Below, in pieces: positions 1 to 5,987 of a stretch of 9,858 bases of DNA (position 1 is its first letter; every line of letters starts with the position of its first letter). Where the stretch lies: assembly GCA_025964635.1 (NCBI GenBank), contig JAOPYP010000400.1:1-9858 (forward strand), read 5' to 3'. The notes beneath the pieces are model-generated. The model saw only the letters and a list, made by a program, of their open reading frames with translations, was not told the origin of the DNA and searched no databases. A program made the translations under genes and the position numbers. This DNA comes from Actinomycetes bacterium (GTDB taxonomy: Bacteria > Actinomycetota > Actinomycetes > Streptosporangiales > Streptosporangiaceae).

Positions 1-89
1 TACCCCTGCTCGGACACCTCAGGCCTGGGAACACGAAGCAGGCTCTTGGCAAACCCAGCCCCGGTCGAGCTCTATGCCCCTGGTCGCCT

Positions 90-124
90 CGTTGCGCTGG
101 CACCTGCCACGTGCCAGCGCAACG
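90..124. repeat. Perfect 14-bp inverted repeat (hairpin)
   Basis: The arm cgttgcgctggcac at 90-103 is exactly complementary to gtgccagcgcaacg at 111-124, with a 7-nt loop. No T-run follows on either strand, so it is not a classical rho-independent terminator. High-GC actinomycetes often use U-less hairpins as terminators, so a terminator for an upstream gene outside the window is possible. A recombination or protein-binding site is the alternative. Confidence 0.6.
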
Positions 125-234
125 GCATGAGCCATGAAGGCCGGACACCAATTAACTAACGCATACCGGCCCTGGCCGGAGACCGACGGGGAACAGCGGG
201 AGGAACAAGTGGCGATGAGCACCCTGGCGCGAGC

Positions 235-379
235 TAGGCCGAAATTCCGCTCCGGGAACTAACATCCCTGTGACCAGGGAAACTCGCCGGGTAATGACCA
301 CCGCAGACATGTAAAGTCCAGCACCTGAATGACCAGGGCAGACACGACGGGCTCATAAGCCTGGGGGAACTTCGGCCTA
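235..379. repeat. Imperfect inverted repeat pair, 145 bp outer span
   Basis: taggccgaaattcc at 235-248 matches the reverse complement of ggaacttcggccta at 366-379 at 13 of 14 positions. The enclosed 117 bp has no gene. No target-site duplication is visible at the outer edges. The arms could be the ends of a small non-autonomous element or the long-range stem of a structured RNA. Confidence 0.35.
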
Positions 380-445
380 ATGATCTTGAAACGGCCGTGC
401 CTGCCGCCGCGACAGATCGCAGTGCGCCTGGCTGGTTCCGTTCCT

Positions 446-495
446 GCCTAACTGGGGGTCTCCCCGGCCGGCCTAACTGGGGGTCTCCCCAGCCG
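446..495. repeat. 25-bp tandem duplication over the 3' end of the PRC-barrel gene
   Basis: Bases 446-470 and 471-495 are adjacent copies of the same 25-mer, differing only at unit position 21 (g versus a). The right copy contains the stop codon of the minus-strand PRC-barrel gene (473-475). The left copy lies just after that stop and holds a second copy of the coding end in another frame, because 25 is not a multiple of three. In the right copy, ctgggg (477-482) pairs with ccccag (487-492), a 6-bp stem with a 4-nt loop. Confidence 0.85.
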
Positions 496-811
496 GGCCG
501 AGATAACCGCTGTAGTGCTGGCGGAGGGCGTCCTCCTCGCTTTCGCTGATATGCGCGTCCCTGTCAATGTTGGGGGCGTCTTTGACCTGGTCCTTGGACA
601 CGGCGAGCACGACCACCTCGCCATCGACCCGGGCTCCGTGGATCGGGGCGAAACTCTGCCGGGTGCCGAACAGGCCGGTCTCCACGAGGAGCCACAGTGG
701 CTGCCCGCTGTGGTCATCGAGGTACACCTGGCTGACCTTGCCGATCCTGTTGCCCTCGGCGTCGGCAGCGACGCGGTGGATGTATTGCTGAGGGTCCTGC
801 GGGGTGGTCAT
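473..811 (-). CDS. PRC-barrel domain protein
   Basis: A 112-residue cytoplasmic protein with a single PRC-barrel fold over most of its length. The sequence shows the usual actinobacterial pattern: near residues 8-35 a stretch with GNRIGKVSQVYLDD, then WLLVETGLFG, a turn with FAPI, and VSKDQVKDAPNID before an acidic tail with ESEED and a tyrosine-rich end. Such small PRC-barrel proteins are commonly stress-induced and their exact role is unknown; RNA or protein binding has been proposed for the fold. The ATG at 811 is chosen because AAGGGAG lies just upstream on the minus strand, although the frame stays open to 1114; the upstream part is not protein-like. A sigma-B-type promoter lies about 75 bp upstream. 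The last codons fall in a 25-bp tandem duplication. Confidence 0.88.
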   Translation of the reverse strand: MTTPQDPQQYIHRVAADAEGNRIGKVSQVYLDDHSGQPLWLLVETGLFGTRQSFAPIHGARVDGEVVVLAVSKDQVKDAPNIDRDAHISESEEDALRQHYSGYLGPAGETPS

Positions 812-885
812 AGCTGTCTCCCTTGCGCGGGATGGGGCGCACGCGGGCGCCCGGGCCATGCGACGAGGTCCAAGGCATGTCGGGC

Positions 886-909
886 TACCCCGCGAGGACC
901 TCAGCAAAC
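886..909 (-). promoter_or_regulatory. Sigma-B/SigF-like promoter for the PRC-barrel gene
   Basis: Read on the minus strand, GTTT (909-906) is followed after 15 bases by GGGTA (890-886). This matches the actinobacterial general-stress sigma pattern (GTTT, 14-17 nt, GGGTAT/A). It lies about 75 bp upstream of the ATG at 811 and points at the gene. PRC-barrel genes are plausible stress-regulon members. The short motif could arise by chance in high-GC DNA. Confidence 0.45.
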
Positions 910-1010
910 TGCCCCTCAGCCAACGATGAGCAGAATCGGCGCAAGAAGCACGTGGTCCTGGCTCAAAGTCCCTGCCGGTTTCATCCTGCGCAGGGCGTGG
1001 GCTTGAGGGC

Positions 1011-1679
1011 TCAGTGGGCGCTCGGTGGCCGACGGCCCGGGCTGAAGTGCACAGTGAGGGCCAGGCGCGCTGCAGGGGTGTAGTTGAACGTGCCGGAGTG
1101 CCACAGGTCGGCACTGTTGAACAAGATCACCGACCCTGCCGGGGCAATGATCTTCACCTCATCGGGGTGCGGGCCCATCCCTGTGCCGTAACCGTGTTCG
1201 GTGTCGATCGGCGGCTCGGCCCGCCGGTGGGAGCCGGGTACCACGCGAAGCGGCCCGCTGTCGCGGGTGAAAGGCGTCACGCACCACATGGCCGCAAGCG
1301 TCTGCCATGGCCCCTCAGTCCGACGCTCGGCATAGTCGGGGTGGAGGCCCTGCTCGCCCGACCCGGGAATGGGTGCCCGCAGATCGAGGCCGCCCACGTG
1401 CCAAGGTTCGCCCAGCACGGTGGCCGCCGCGTCGGCGAGCAGCGGATGCTCGTGACACGGGGCAAAGTCGGGGTCGGCCACGTCAAACTCGGCGAGGACG
1501 CAACCGTAGGTGGTGTCCAGGCTGGGCTCGTCCGCCCACGCTGCGACCGTGTGCCGCACCAGCCCTTCCAGCCGGTCCCTGATCCGCGCGAGCACGGCCT
1601 GGTCCAGCAGCGAACGCACGACTAGGTAACCCTGCTCCTGAAGGAACCTGCGCTGCCGGGCGCTGAGCTTGGCCGCCAC
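1011..1679 (-). CDS. Phytanoyl-CoA dioxygenase (PhyH)-family Fe(II)/2-oxoglutarate oxygenase
   Basis: About 222 residues. The N-terminus (LSARQRRFLQEQGYLVV) has the helix followed by a Gly-Tyr/Phe strand typical of PhyH proteins. The metal triad is visible: His113-x-Asp115 in GLHPDYAE and distal His194 in DLWHSGTFN, with Arg205 in place to bind 2-oxoglutarate. The segment with SGPLRVVPGSH is also family-typical. It should therefore couple oxidative decarboxylation of 2-oxoglutarate to hydroxylation of an unknown small molecule in the cytoplasm. The family is broad and the substrate cannot be read. The start is uncertain: GTG at 1679 gives a normal N-terminus; TTG at 1760 would add 27 residues with poor codon bias. 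It lies downstream of the transketolase on the same strand and may be cotranscribed. Confidence 0.82.
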   Translation of the reverse strand: MAAKLSARQRRFLQEQGYLVVRSLLDQAVLARIRDRLEGLVRHTVAAWADEPSLDTTYGCVLAEFDVADPDFAPCHEHPLLADAAATVLGEPWHVGGLDLRAPIPGSGEQGLHPDYAERRTEGPWQTLAAMWCVTPFTRDSGPLRVVPGSHRRAEPPIDTEHGYGTGMGPHPDEVKIIAPAGSVILFNSADLWHSGTFNYTPAARLALTVHFSPGRRPPSAH

Positions 1680-1817
1680 ACCCAGGACACTGACGCAGCA
1701 GCCGCGGCAACGCAACGCATTTTCAACGACGCTCGCGCGCTCCGCGTCCCCCAGCAGCAATCGACGCCTGAAGCGGCACTCTCACGCCCTGGAAGTAGAG
1801 AACCGGGGCGCTGCCTT

Positions 1818-3797
1818 CTAGGGACCGGTCCGGCCCGGGCATTGCTTTTGCTGTGTCGGAACCTGTTGCACCAGATCGCGGGCAGCGGCAACGATGTGCT
1901 CGGCATCGATACCCGCCGCGGCGAGAAGTTCCGTGCTGCTCCCTGAACCGGGCAGGTCCCGTACACACAGATGAGCCAGGTGCAGCGGCTGCGGCCCTGC
2001 CTCCAGCAAGGCATCCGTCACCGCGCTGCCCAGCCCTCCCGCCGGATAGTGGTCCTCGGCCACAACCAGACGGCCACCGGTGGCGGCCACCGCGGCCGAC
2101 AGAGTCTCGCTGTCGATGGGCTTGACGGAGTACAGATCGATGACGCGGGCGCGGATGCCGTCCTCCGCCAGCTGATCCGCGGCAGCCAGGCAGGCGTGCA
2201 GGGTGACCCCGGCGCCGATAAGCGCCACGGCGTCATCGGGGCCCGACCGCAGGACCTTCGAGCCGCCGACCGGAAAGGATTCCGCGCCGTCGTAGAGGAC
2301 GGGGTAGGCACCCCGGGTGGTCCGCATGTAACTGATACCTGGGCGGTCCGCCATCGCCCGCACAAGTGCTGCCGTGCTGGTGGCATCGCTCGGGTAAAGC
2401 ACCGTTGAGCCGTGCACCGCGCGCAGCATGGCCAGGTCTTCGAGCGCCATCTGCGAGGGCCCGTCCGCACCGATCTCCACGCCCGCGTGCGATCCGGCCA
2501 GCCGGATGTTCGCCTGAGAGATGGCGGCCATCCTGATGAAGTCGTAGGCGCGGGTGAAGAAGGCAGCGAACGTCGAGGCGAACGGGACGTAGTGACGGAC
2601 GCTGAGCCCCACAGCGGCCGCCACCATCTGCTGTTCGGCGATGAACATCTCGAAGAACCGGCCGGGATACGCTCTGGCGAACTCGTTGGCGTAGGTGGAG
2701 TTGCTGACCTCGCCGTCGAGGGCCACCACGTCGGGCCGGTCCGCGCCGAGCGCGGCCAGCGCGTCGCCGTAGGCCTTGCGCGTGGCGACCTTCTCACCCG
2801 GCGAGTACTCCGGGGCGGGAGGCGGCGGCGCGTCGCCGTGGGCCTGGACCGCCGCGCTGGGCATGGCCGGCGCGGGACCCGGGGTCGCGTCCGCAGGCAG
2901 CGGGCCGCGGACCAGCAGATTCCGCTCGCCGCCCAGTTCCGCGATGGCCCGCCTGGCCATGTCGGGCGGGAAGGGCTTGCCGTGCCAGTCCACGCGGTCC
3001 TCGACCTCAGAGAATCCGCGCCCCTTGATCGTCCGGGCCAGGACCACGGTGGGCTGGTCCGAGCCCTCGTCCGCGATGAAGCGGAACGTCTCAGTGATTT
3101 CGGTGAGGTCGTGACCGTCGATGATGAGCACGTGCGCCCCGAACGCTTGGGCGCGCTTGGCGTAGGCGTCGAGGTCCCACCGGAGCTCGGTGGGGCCGCG
3201 CTGGCCCAGCCGGTTGATGTCGACGATCGCGGTCAGGTTGGACAGCCCGTAGTACCCGGCCTTGTCCAGGGCCTCCCAGATGGAGCCCTCAGCCATCTCG
3301 CTGTCCCCGCACAGCACCCACACCCGGTAGGGAAGCCGGTCGAGATACCGGCCGGCCAGCGCGACTCCCACCCCGTCGGGCAGCCCCTGGCCGAGTGATC
3401 CGGTGGCGACGTCGACCCACGGCAGCACCGGGGTGGGGTGGCCTTCCAGGCGGGACCCGAACCGCCGGTACCCGGTCATCAGCTCCTCGTCGGACACCAC
3501 GCCCACCGCCTTGAACACGGAGTACAGCAGCGGAGAGGCGTGTCCCTTGGAGAAGATCAGGTGATCGTTGGTGTCGGCGCGCGGGTTGTCCCAGTCGTAC
3601 CGCAGGTGACGGCCGACCAGCACGGCCAGCAGGTCCGCCGCGGACATGCTCGAGGTCGGATGACCGGATCCCGCGCTGGTGCTGGACCGGATCGAATCGA
3701 CGCGAAGCTGGGCGGCGAGGTCTCTGGCCACATCCAGGTCGATGCCAGTGAGCGGCTGTGTTTCGCTGCCCATGTCAGGCCCGTCCCTGGCTGGCAT
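1818..3797 (-). CDS. tkt: Transketolase (full-length, animal-type)
   Basis: A 659-residue thiamine-diphosphate enzyme moving two-carbon ketol units between sugar phosphates in the pentose phosphate pathway. The order is N-terminal PP domain (about 20-295), an Ala/Pro-rich linker (about 300-332), a Pyr domain (about 333-500) and a C-terminal transketolase domain. Visible active-site elements are GSGHP (His46), SKGHAS (His86), LEGHP (His120), the cofactor motif GDSEMAEG near 164-171 with Asn195, DGHD (His229), and the catalytic Glu in FIAEQQM (near 387). GADGPSQMALEDLAMLRA has Gln where yeast and E. coli enzymes have His, as in the mammalian type. The ATG at 3797 has GAGGAG just upstream. PhyH follows downstream on the same strand, so an operon is possible. 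No other pentose phosphate genes are nearby, suggesting a second or specialised transketolase. Confidence 0.93.
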   Translation of the reverse strand: MPARDGPDMGSETQPLTGIDLDVARDLAAQLRVDSIRSSTSAGSGHPTSSMSAADLLAVLVGRHLRYDWDNPRADTNDHLIFSKGHASPLLYSVFKAVGVVSDEELMTGYRRFGSRLEGHPTPVLPWVDVATGSLGQGLPDGVGVALAGRYLDRLPYRVWVLCGDSEMAEGSIWEALDKAGYYGLSNLTAIVDINRLGQRGPTELRWDLDAYAKRAQAFGAHVLIIDGHDLTEITETFRFIADEGSDQPTVVLARTIKGRGFSEVEDRVDWHGKPFPPDMARRAIAELGGERNLLVRGPLPADATPGPAPAMPSAAVQAHGDAPPPPAPEYSPGEKVATRKAYGDALAALGADRPDVVALDGEVSNSTYANEFARAYPGRFFEMFIAEQQMVAAAVGLSVRHYVPFASTFAAFFTRAYDFIRMAAISQANIRLAGSHAGVEIGADGPSQMALEDLAMLRAVHGSTVLYPSDATSTAALVRAMADRPGISYMRTTRGAYPVLYDGAESFPVGGSKVLRSGPDDAVALIGAGVTLHACLAAADQLAEDGIRARVIDLYSVKPIDSETLSAAVAATGGRLVVAEDHYPAGGLGSAVTDALLEAGPQPLHLAHLCVRDLPGSGSSTELLAAAGIDAEHIVAAARDLVQQVPTQQKQCPGRTGP

Positions 3798-3897
3798 CCA
3801 GCTCCTCGGGGCTGCTCATCAGCTACCACCCTTCTTCTGCTCACCAGGAAGTAGGGGAAACTCGCGGCCCGGCCGAGCCGGTACCGCCAGGCTATCG

Positions 3898-3913
3898 GAC
3901 CACCTTCGTGGCC
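3898..3913 (-). terminator. Possible short hairpin after tetR
   Basis: GGCCAC and GTGGTC (minus strand) can pair with one G-T wobble around a GAAG loop, about 35 bases past the TetR stop. No T-run follows. It could attenuate readthrough from tetR into the transketolase gene, but a 6-bp stem is weak evidence. Confidence 0.2.
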
Positions 3914-3946
3914 CCGCGCCGGCGCAGGCCCCCCGCCGGACCGCCC

Positions 3947-4612
3947 TCAGCCTGGCTCCGCGAGCAGGCGGTTCGCCCACACGTCCACCAGCCAGTCCCG
4001 GTACCGGTCCGGTGACCATCCGCGCTGGCCGACCAGCAGCTCGTAGACCTCGATCGCGCCGAGCGCCCACAACTCGTCCCGCGTCTCCTCCACGCTGCGG
4101 CCAGGCGCCAGCACGCCGGCGTCAGCCAGGTGCCTGGCGAGCATGGTCATCCCAGCCAGCTTCTGGGCGCCCAGCTCGGCCCACAGGTCCGCCGCGTCCC
4201 TATCGCCTTCGGCCGCGCCCCTGATGATCAGGTAGAGCGGCGCGAGCCGCGCCTGCACGGTAGCCAGGAACGCCGCGTAGAGGGCCAGCTTGGTCCGCCC
4301 GTCCGGGGTGGCCTCTACCGCCTGGGCCGGGGCCCGGTCGGGCACCGGAATGGGGGCGTCGTCGCCGGCCACCGTGACGTCCAGCAACTCCTTGAGCAGG
4401 CCGGCCTTGGTGCCGAAGTACCCGTAGACGGTCTCCACCGACACCCCGGCCCCGGCGGCGATGTCCTTCATGCTCGTCCGCTGGTAGCCGTGATCGGCGA
4501 ACAACTGCCCCGCGGTGGCCAGTACCGCCCGGCGGGTGGCGCGGGCCTGGGCACGACGCTGGCTCGCGTCGTAGCGACGGCGCGGCTTGACAGGGTCCAC
4601 ATTCTGTTCCAT
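3947..4612 (-). CDS. TetR/AcrR-family transcriptional regulator
   Basis: A 221-residue one-component repressor. A basic N-terminal arm (KPRRRYDASQRR) leads to a classic TetR DNA-binding domain: helix with ATRRAVLATAGQLFADHGY, then TSMKDIAAGAGVSVETVYGYFGTKAGLL, which contains the helix-turn-helix at about residues 47-68. The C-terminal two thirds is a helical ligand-binding and dimer domain of unknown ligand. ATG 4612 is preferred over an in-frame TTG at 4627 because the TTG abuts the likely -10 box. The gene is divergent from the SnoaL-cupin pair, and the 10-bp inverted repeat between them is the natural operator candidate. It probably represses the pair and itself. Confidence 0.92.
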   Translation of the reverse strand: MEQNVDPVKPRRRYDASQRRAQARATRRAVLATAGQLFADHGYQRTSMKDIAAGAGVSVETVYGYFGTKAGLLKELLDVTVAGDDAPIPVPDRAPAQAVEATPDGRTKLALYAAFLATVQARLAPLYLIIRGAAEGDRDAADLWAELGAQKLAGMTMLARHLADAGVLAPGRSVEETRDELWALGAIEVYELLVGQRGWSPDRYRDWLVDVWANRLLAEPG

Positions 4613-4625
4613 GCTGCTTACATCC

Positions 4626-4655
4626 AATACAGAGGCTCTGGATTCAATTTATCAA
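4626..4655 (-). promoter_or_regulatory. Putative promoter of the tetR gene
   Basis: On the minus strand TTGATA (4655-4650) matches the -35 consensus at 5 of 6 positions, followed after 18 bases by TGTATT (4631-4626), 4 of 6 for -10. Transcription would begin only a few bases before ATG 4612, giving a very short leader, which agrees with the lack of a clear ribosome binding site. Part of the 18-base spacer is one arm of the inverted repeat. Confidence 0.45.
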
Positions 4656-4670
4656 ACTGTTCCAGAGCCT
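4633..4670. promoter_or_regulatory. Perfect 10-bp inverted repeat, candidate TetR operator
   Basis: aggctctgga (4633-4642) is exactly complementary to tccagagcct (4661-4670) across an 18-bp AT-rich spacer. It lies in the divergent intergenic and overlaps the tetR promoter between -35 and -10. It ends 18 bp before the SnoaL start. Two dimers could bind the arms, or the repeat could form a stem in the plus-strand leader. An 18-bp spacer is longer than in most TetR operators. Confidence 0.5.
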
Positions 4671-4688
4671 GCCACTAAGGAGGCAGTC

Positions 4689-5192
4689 ATGTCCGCCATC
4701 AGCCCGCCCACCCCACATGCCATGTCCGCTTCCCCCACCGCGTCCCGCGCCGACCGGCCGGGCCAGGGCGAGCCGGAAGCCTTCACCGTGCTGCGGCGCA
4801 TGTTCGGCGATGGCTTCGCCACCGGCGACGTCAGCGTCGTGGACGAGTTGTGCGCTCCGGGCCTGATCGACCACCAGTTCGGCCTGGCCGGCACCGGCGC
4901 GGAGGCGATCCAGCACGTTAAGGCCGCCATCCGGGACGTGCACTCGGCCGTCCCGGACATCTCGTTCACCATCGAGGACTTCGCCGAGGCCGGCGACGTC
5001 ATCTGGGTCCGGGTCCGCGCCCGGGGCACCGCGACGGGGCCGTTCTTCGGGCCGCCCAGCGGCCGCCCGGTGGACTTCACCGTGATCGACGTCGCCCGGG
5101 TGGTGGACGGCCGCATCACGGAGCACTGGGGCGTGCCCGACCGTTTCGCCATGCTGGCCCAGACCGGCGTCCTCGACCGCCTCGCGGCCTGA
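4689..5192 (+). CDS. SnoaL-like (ester cyclase / NTF2-fold) protein
   Basis: A 167-residue protein with a disordered Ala/Pro/Ser N-terminus (about 1-28) and an NTF2-like alpha+beta cone. Family-typical blocks are VVDELCAPGLIDHQF (about 51-64), VKAAIRDVHSAVPDISFTIE, the WVRVRARGTATGPFFG strand-loop, and the closing GRITEHWGVPDRFAMLAQTG. SnoaL-like proteins include polyketide cyclases, but many close relatives are uncharacterised 'ester cyclases', so the reaction is not assigned. The ATG at 4689 follows a strong AAGGAGG (4677-4683); the frame is open further upstream but would run through the tetR promoter. It is the first gene of a pair with the cupin and is divergent from tetR. Confidence 0.88.
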   Translation: MSAISPPTPHAMSASPTASRADRPGQGEPEAFTVLRRMFGDGFATGDVSVVDELCAPGLIDHQFGLAGTGAEAIQHVKAAIRDVHSAVPDISFTIEDFAEAGDVIWVRVRARGTATGPFFGPPSGRPVDFTVIDVARVVDGRITEHWGVPDRFAMLAQTGVLDRLAA

Positions 5193-5224
5193 CCGCCCGC
5201 CAGGGCGACGCCAAGGAGGCAGCC

Positions 5225-5836
5225 ATGTCGGCACCCACCACGTCCGGGACCGCCGCGGGCCATCCGCCTGCCGGCGGCCGGCCGGATCTACCGGACCAGG
5301 TCGTCATCCAGTCCGCCGGGCGCGGCCCCGCCACCTGGGCCCTGGGCTCGCTGTTCGAGCACCTGGCCGGGGCAGGCCAGACCGGCGGCCAGCTCGGCGT
5401 CGCGGTGGTGAGCCAGCCGCCCGGCGCGGCCAGCCCGCTGCACGTGCACACCCGCGAGGCCGAGGCCTTTTACCTGCTGGCCGGGACCATGACCTACCGG
5501 GCCGGGTCCCGGCTGGCCCACCTGGCGGCCGGGGACTTCATCTACCTGCCGCGCGGCGTGCCGCACGCGTTCCGGATCAGCGGGGACATCCCGGCCCGGT
5601 TCCTCGCGCTGACCGTCCCGGGCGGGCTGATGGATCTCTACGACGAGGCCGGCCGGCCCGCCCCGGAGCACCGGCTGCCGGCTCCCGGGGAGGTGGACCT
5701 GGCCGCGGACGTAGGGCGCTGGCTCCACCTGGCCCCAGGGTACGGCCTGCAGATCATCGGCCCGCCAATGCCCGGAACCGAAACGGCGCCCGCGTCCGCA
5801 CCGGCGGGCACCCGCGACCGGGCTGGCCCGGAGTGA
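5225..5836 (+). CDS. Cupin-domain protein (quercetin dioxygenase-like)
   Basis: A 203-residue single-cupin protein. Motif 1 is clear: PLHVHTREAEAFYLLAGT gives His73, His75 and Glu80. Motif 2 is in AAGDFIYLPRGVPHAF with His114. This is a complete metal-binding set, so a metal-dependent dioxygenase or isomerase is plausible, with unknown substrate. The N-terminal 25 and C-terminal 20 residues are low-complexity and probably disordered. The ATG at 5225 follows AAGGAGG at 5213-5219. It starts 32 bp after the SnoaL stop on the same strand, so the two are likely cotranscribed. Their initiation regions are nearly identical (aaggaggcag, one base, then catgtc). Confidence 0.88.
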   Translation: MSAPTTSGTAAGHPPAGGRPDLPDQVVIQSAGRGPATWALGSLFEHLAGAGQTGGQLGVAVVSQPPGAASPLHVHTREAEAFYLLAGTMTYRAGSRLAHLAAGDFIYLPRGVPHAFRISGDIPARFLALTVPGGLMDLYDEAGRPAPEHRLPAPGEVDLAADVGRWLHLAPGYGLQIIGPPMPGTETAPASAPAGTRDRAGPE

Positions 5837-5987
5837 GCGCCGCGGACCTCAGAAGGACGACTGCAACGGAGATCATGACGTCCCCCACCTCAGTGCCGCT
5901 ACCATGCACGCCTGCCACTTGCCGTCGCGGAGTAGCCGGGACCGCCTAGTGTTTGCCCAGGGTCTGATGCGGTAGGAGGTCGGGGAT

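Larger units (their letters stand above)
1..445. other. Non-coding, structured region; no convincing gene
   Basis: No reading frame here has a recognisable product. A 67-codon minus-strand frame (19-222) has no family signature, and the plus frames stop early. The stretch is rich in inverted repeats: a perfect 14-bp hairpin at 90-124, a short CCGGCC/GGCCGG palindrome at 166-179, and a 13/14 inverted pair at 235-248 and 366-379. The octamer gaccaggg occurs twice between 269 and 345. Dense structure without a gene could be the end of an insertion sequence whose transposase lies outside the window or is lost, or a non-coding RNA. No transposase fragment was seen, so this remains a guess. Confidence 0.4.

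Noticed and set aside
19..222. 67-codon minus-strand open frame near the left edge
   Set aside because: No recognisable motif, Cys- and Ser-rich noise-like composition, and it spans the perfect hairpin at 90-124.
340..380. tRNA-like string gggctcataa resembling an initiator-tRNA anticodon loop
   Set aside because: The flanking bases do not form the anticodon stem and no acceptor, D or T arms can be placed.
515..1006. 163-codon plus-strand open frame
   Set aside because: Opposite the PRC-barrel gene, which has clear family motifs and its own ribosome binding site.
812..1114. N-terminal extension of the PRC-barrel frame up to 1114
   Set aside because: The extension is Arg/Ser/Pro-rich without a domain, overlaps the end of the PhyH gene, and the ATG at 811 has a good ribosome binding site.
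2412..3398. 328-codon plus-strand open frame
   Set aside because: Lies wholly inside the transketolase gene on the opposite strand; composition is Gly/Arg/Val-rich and typical of an antisense frame in high-GC DNA.
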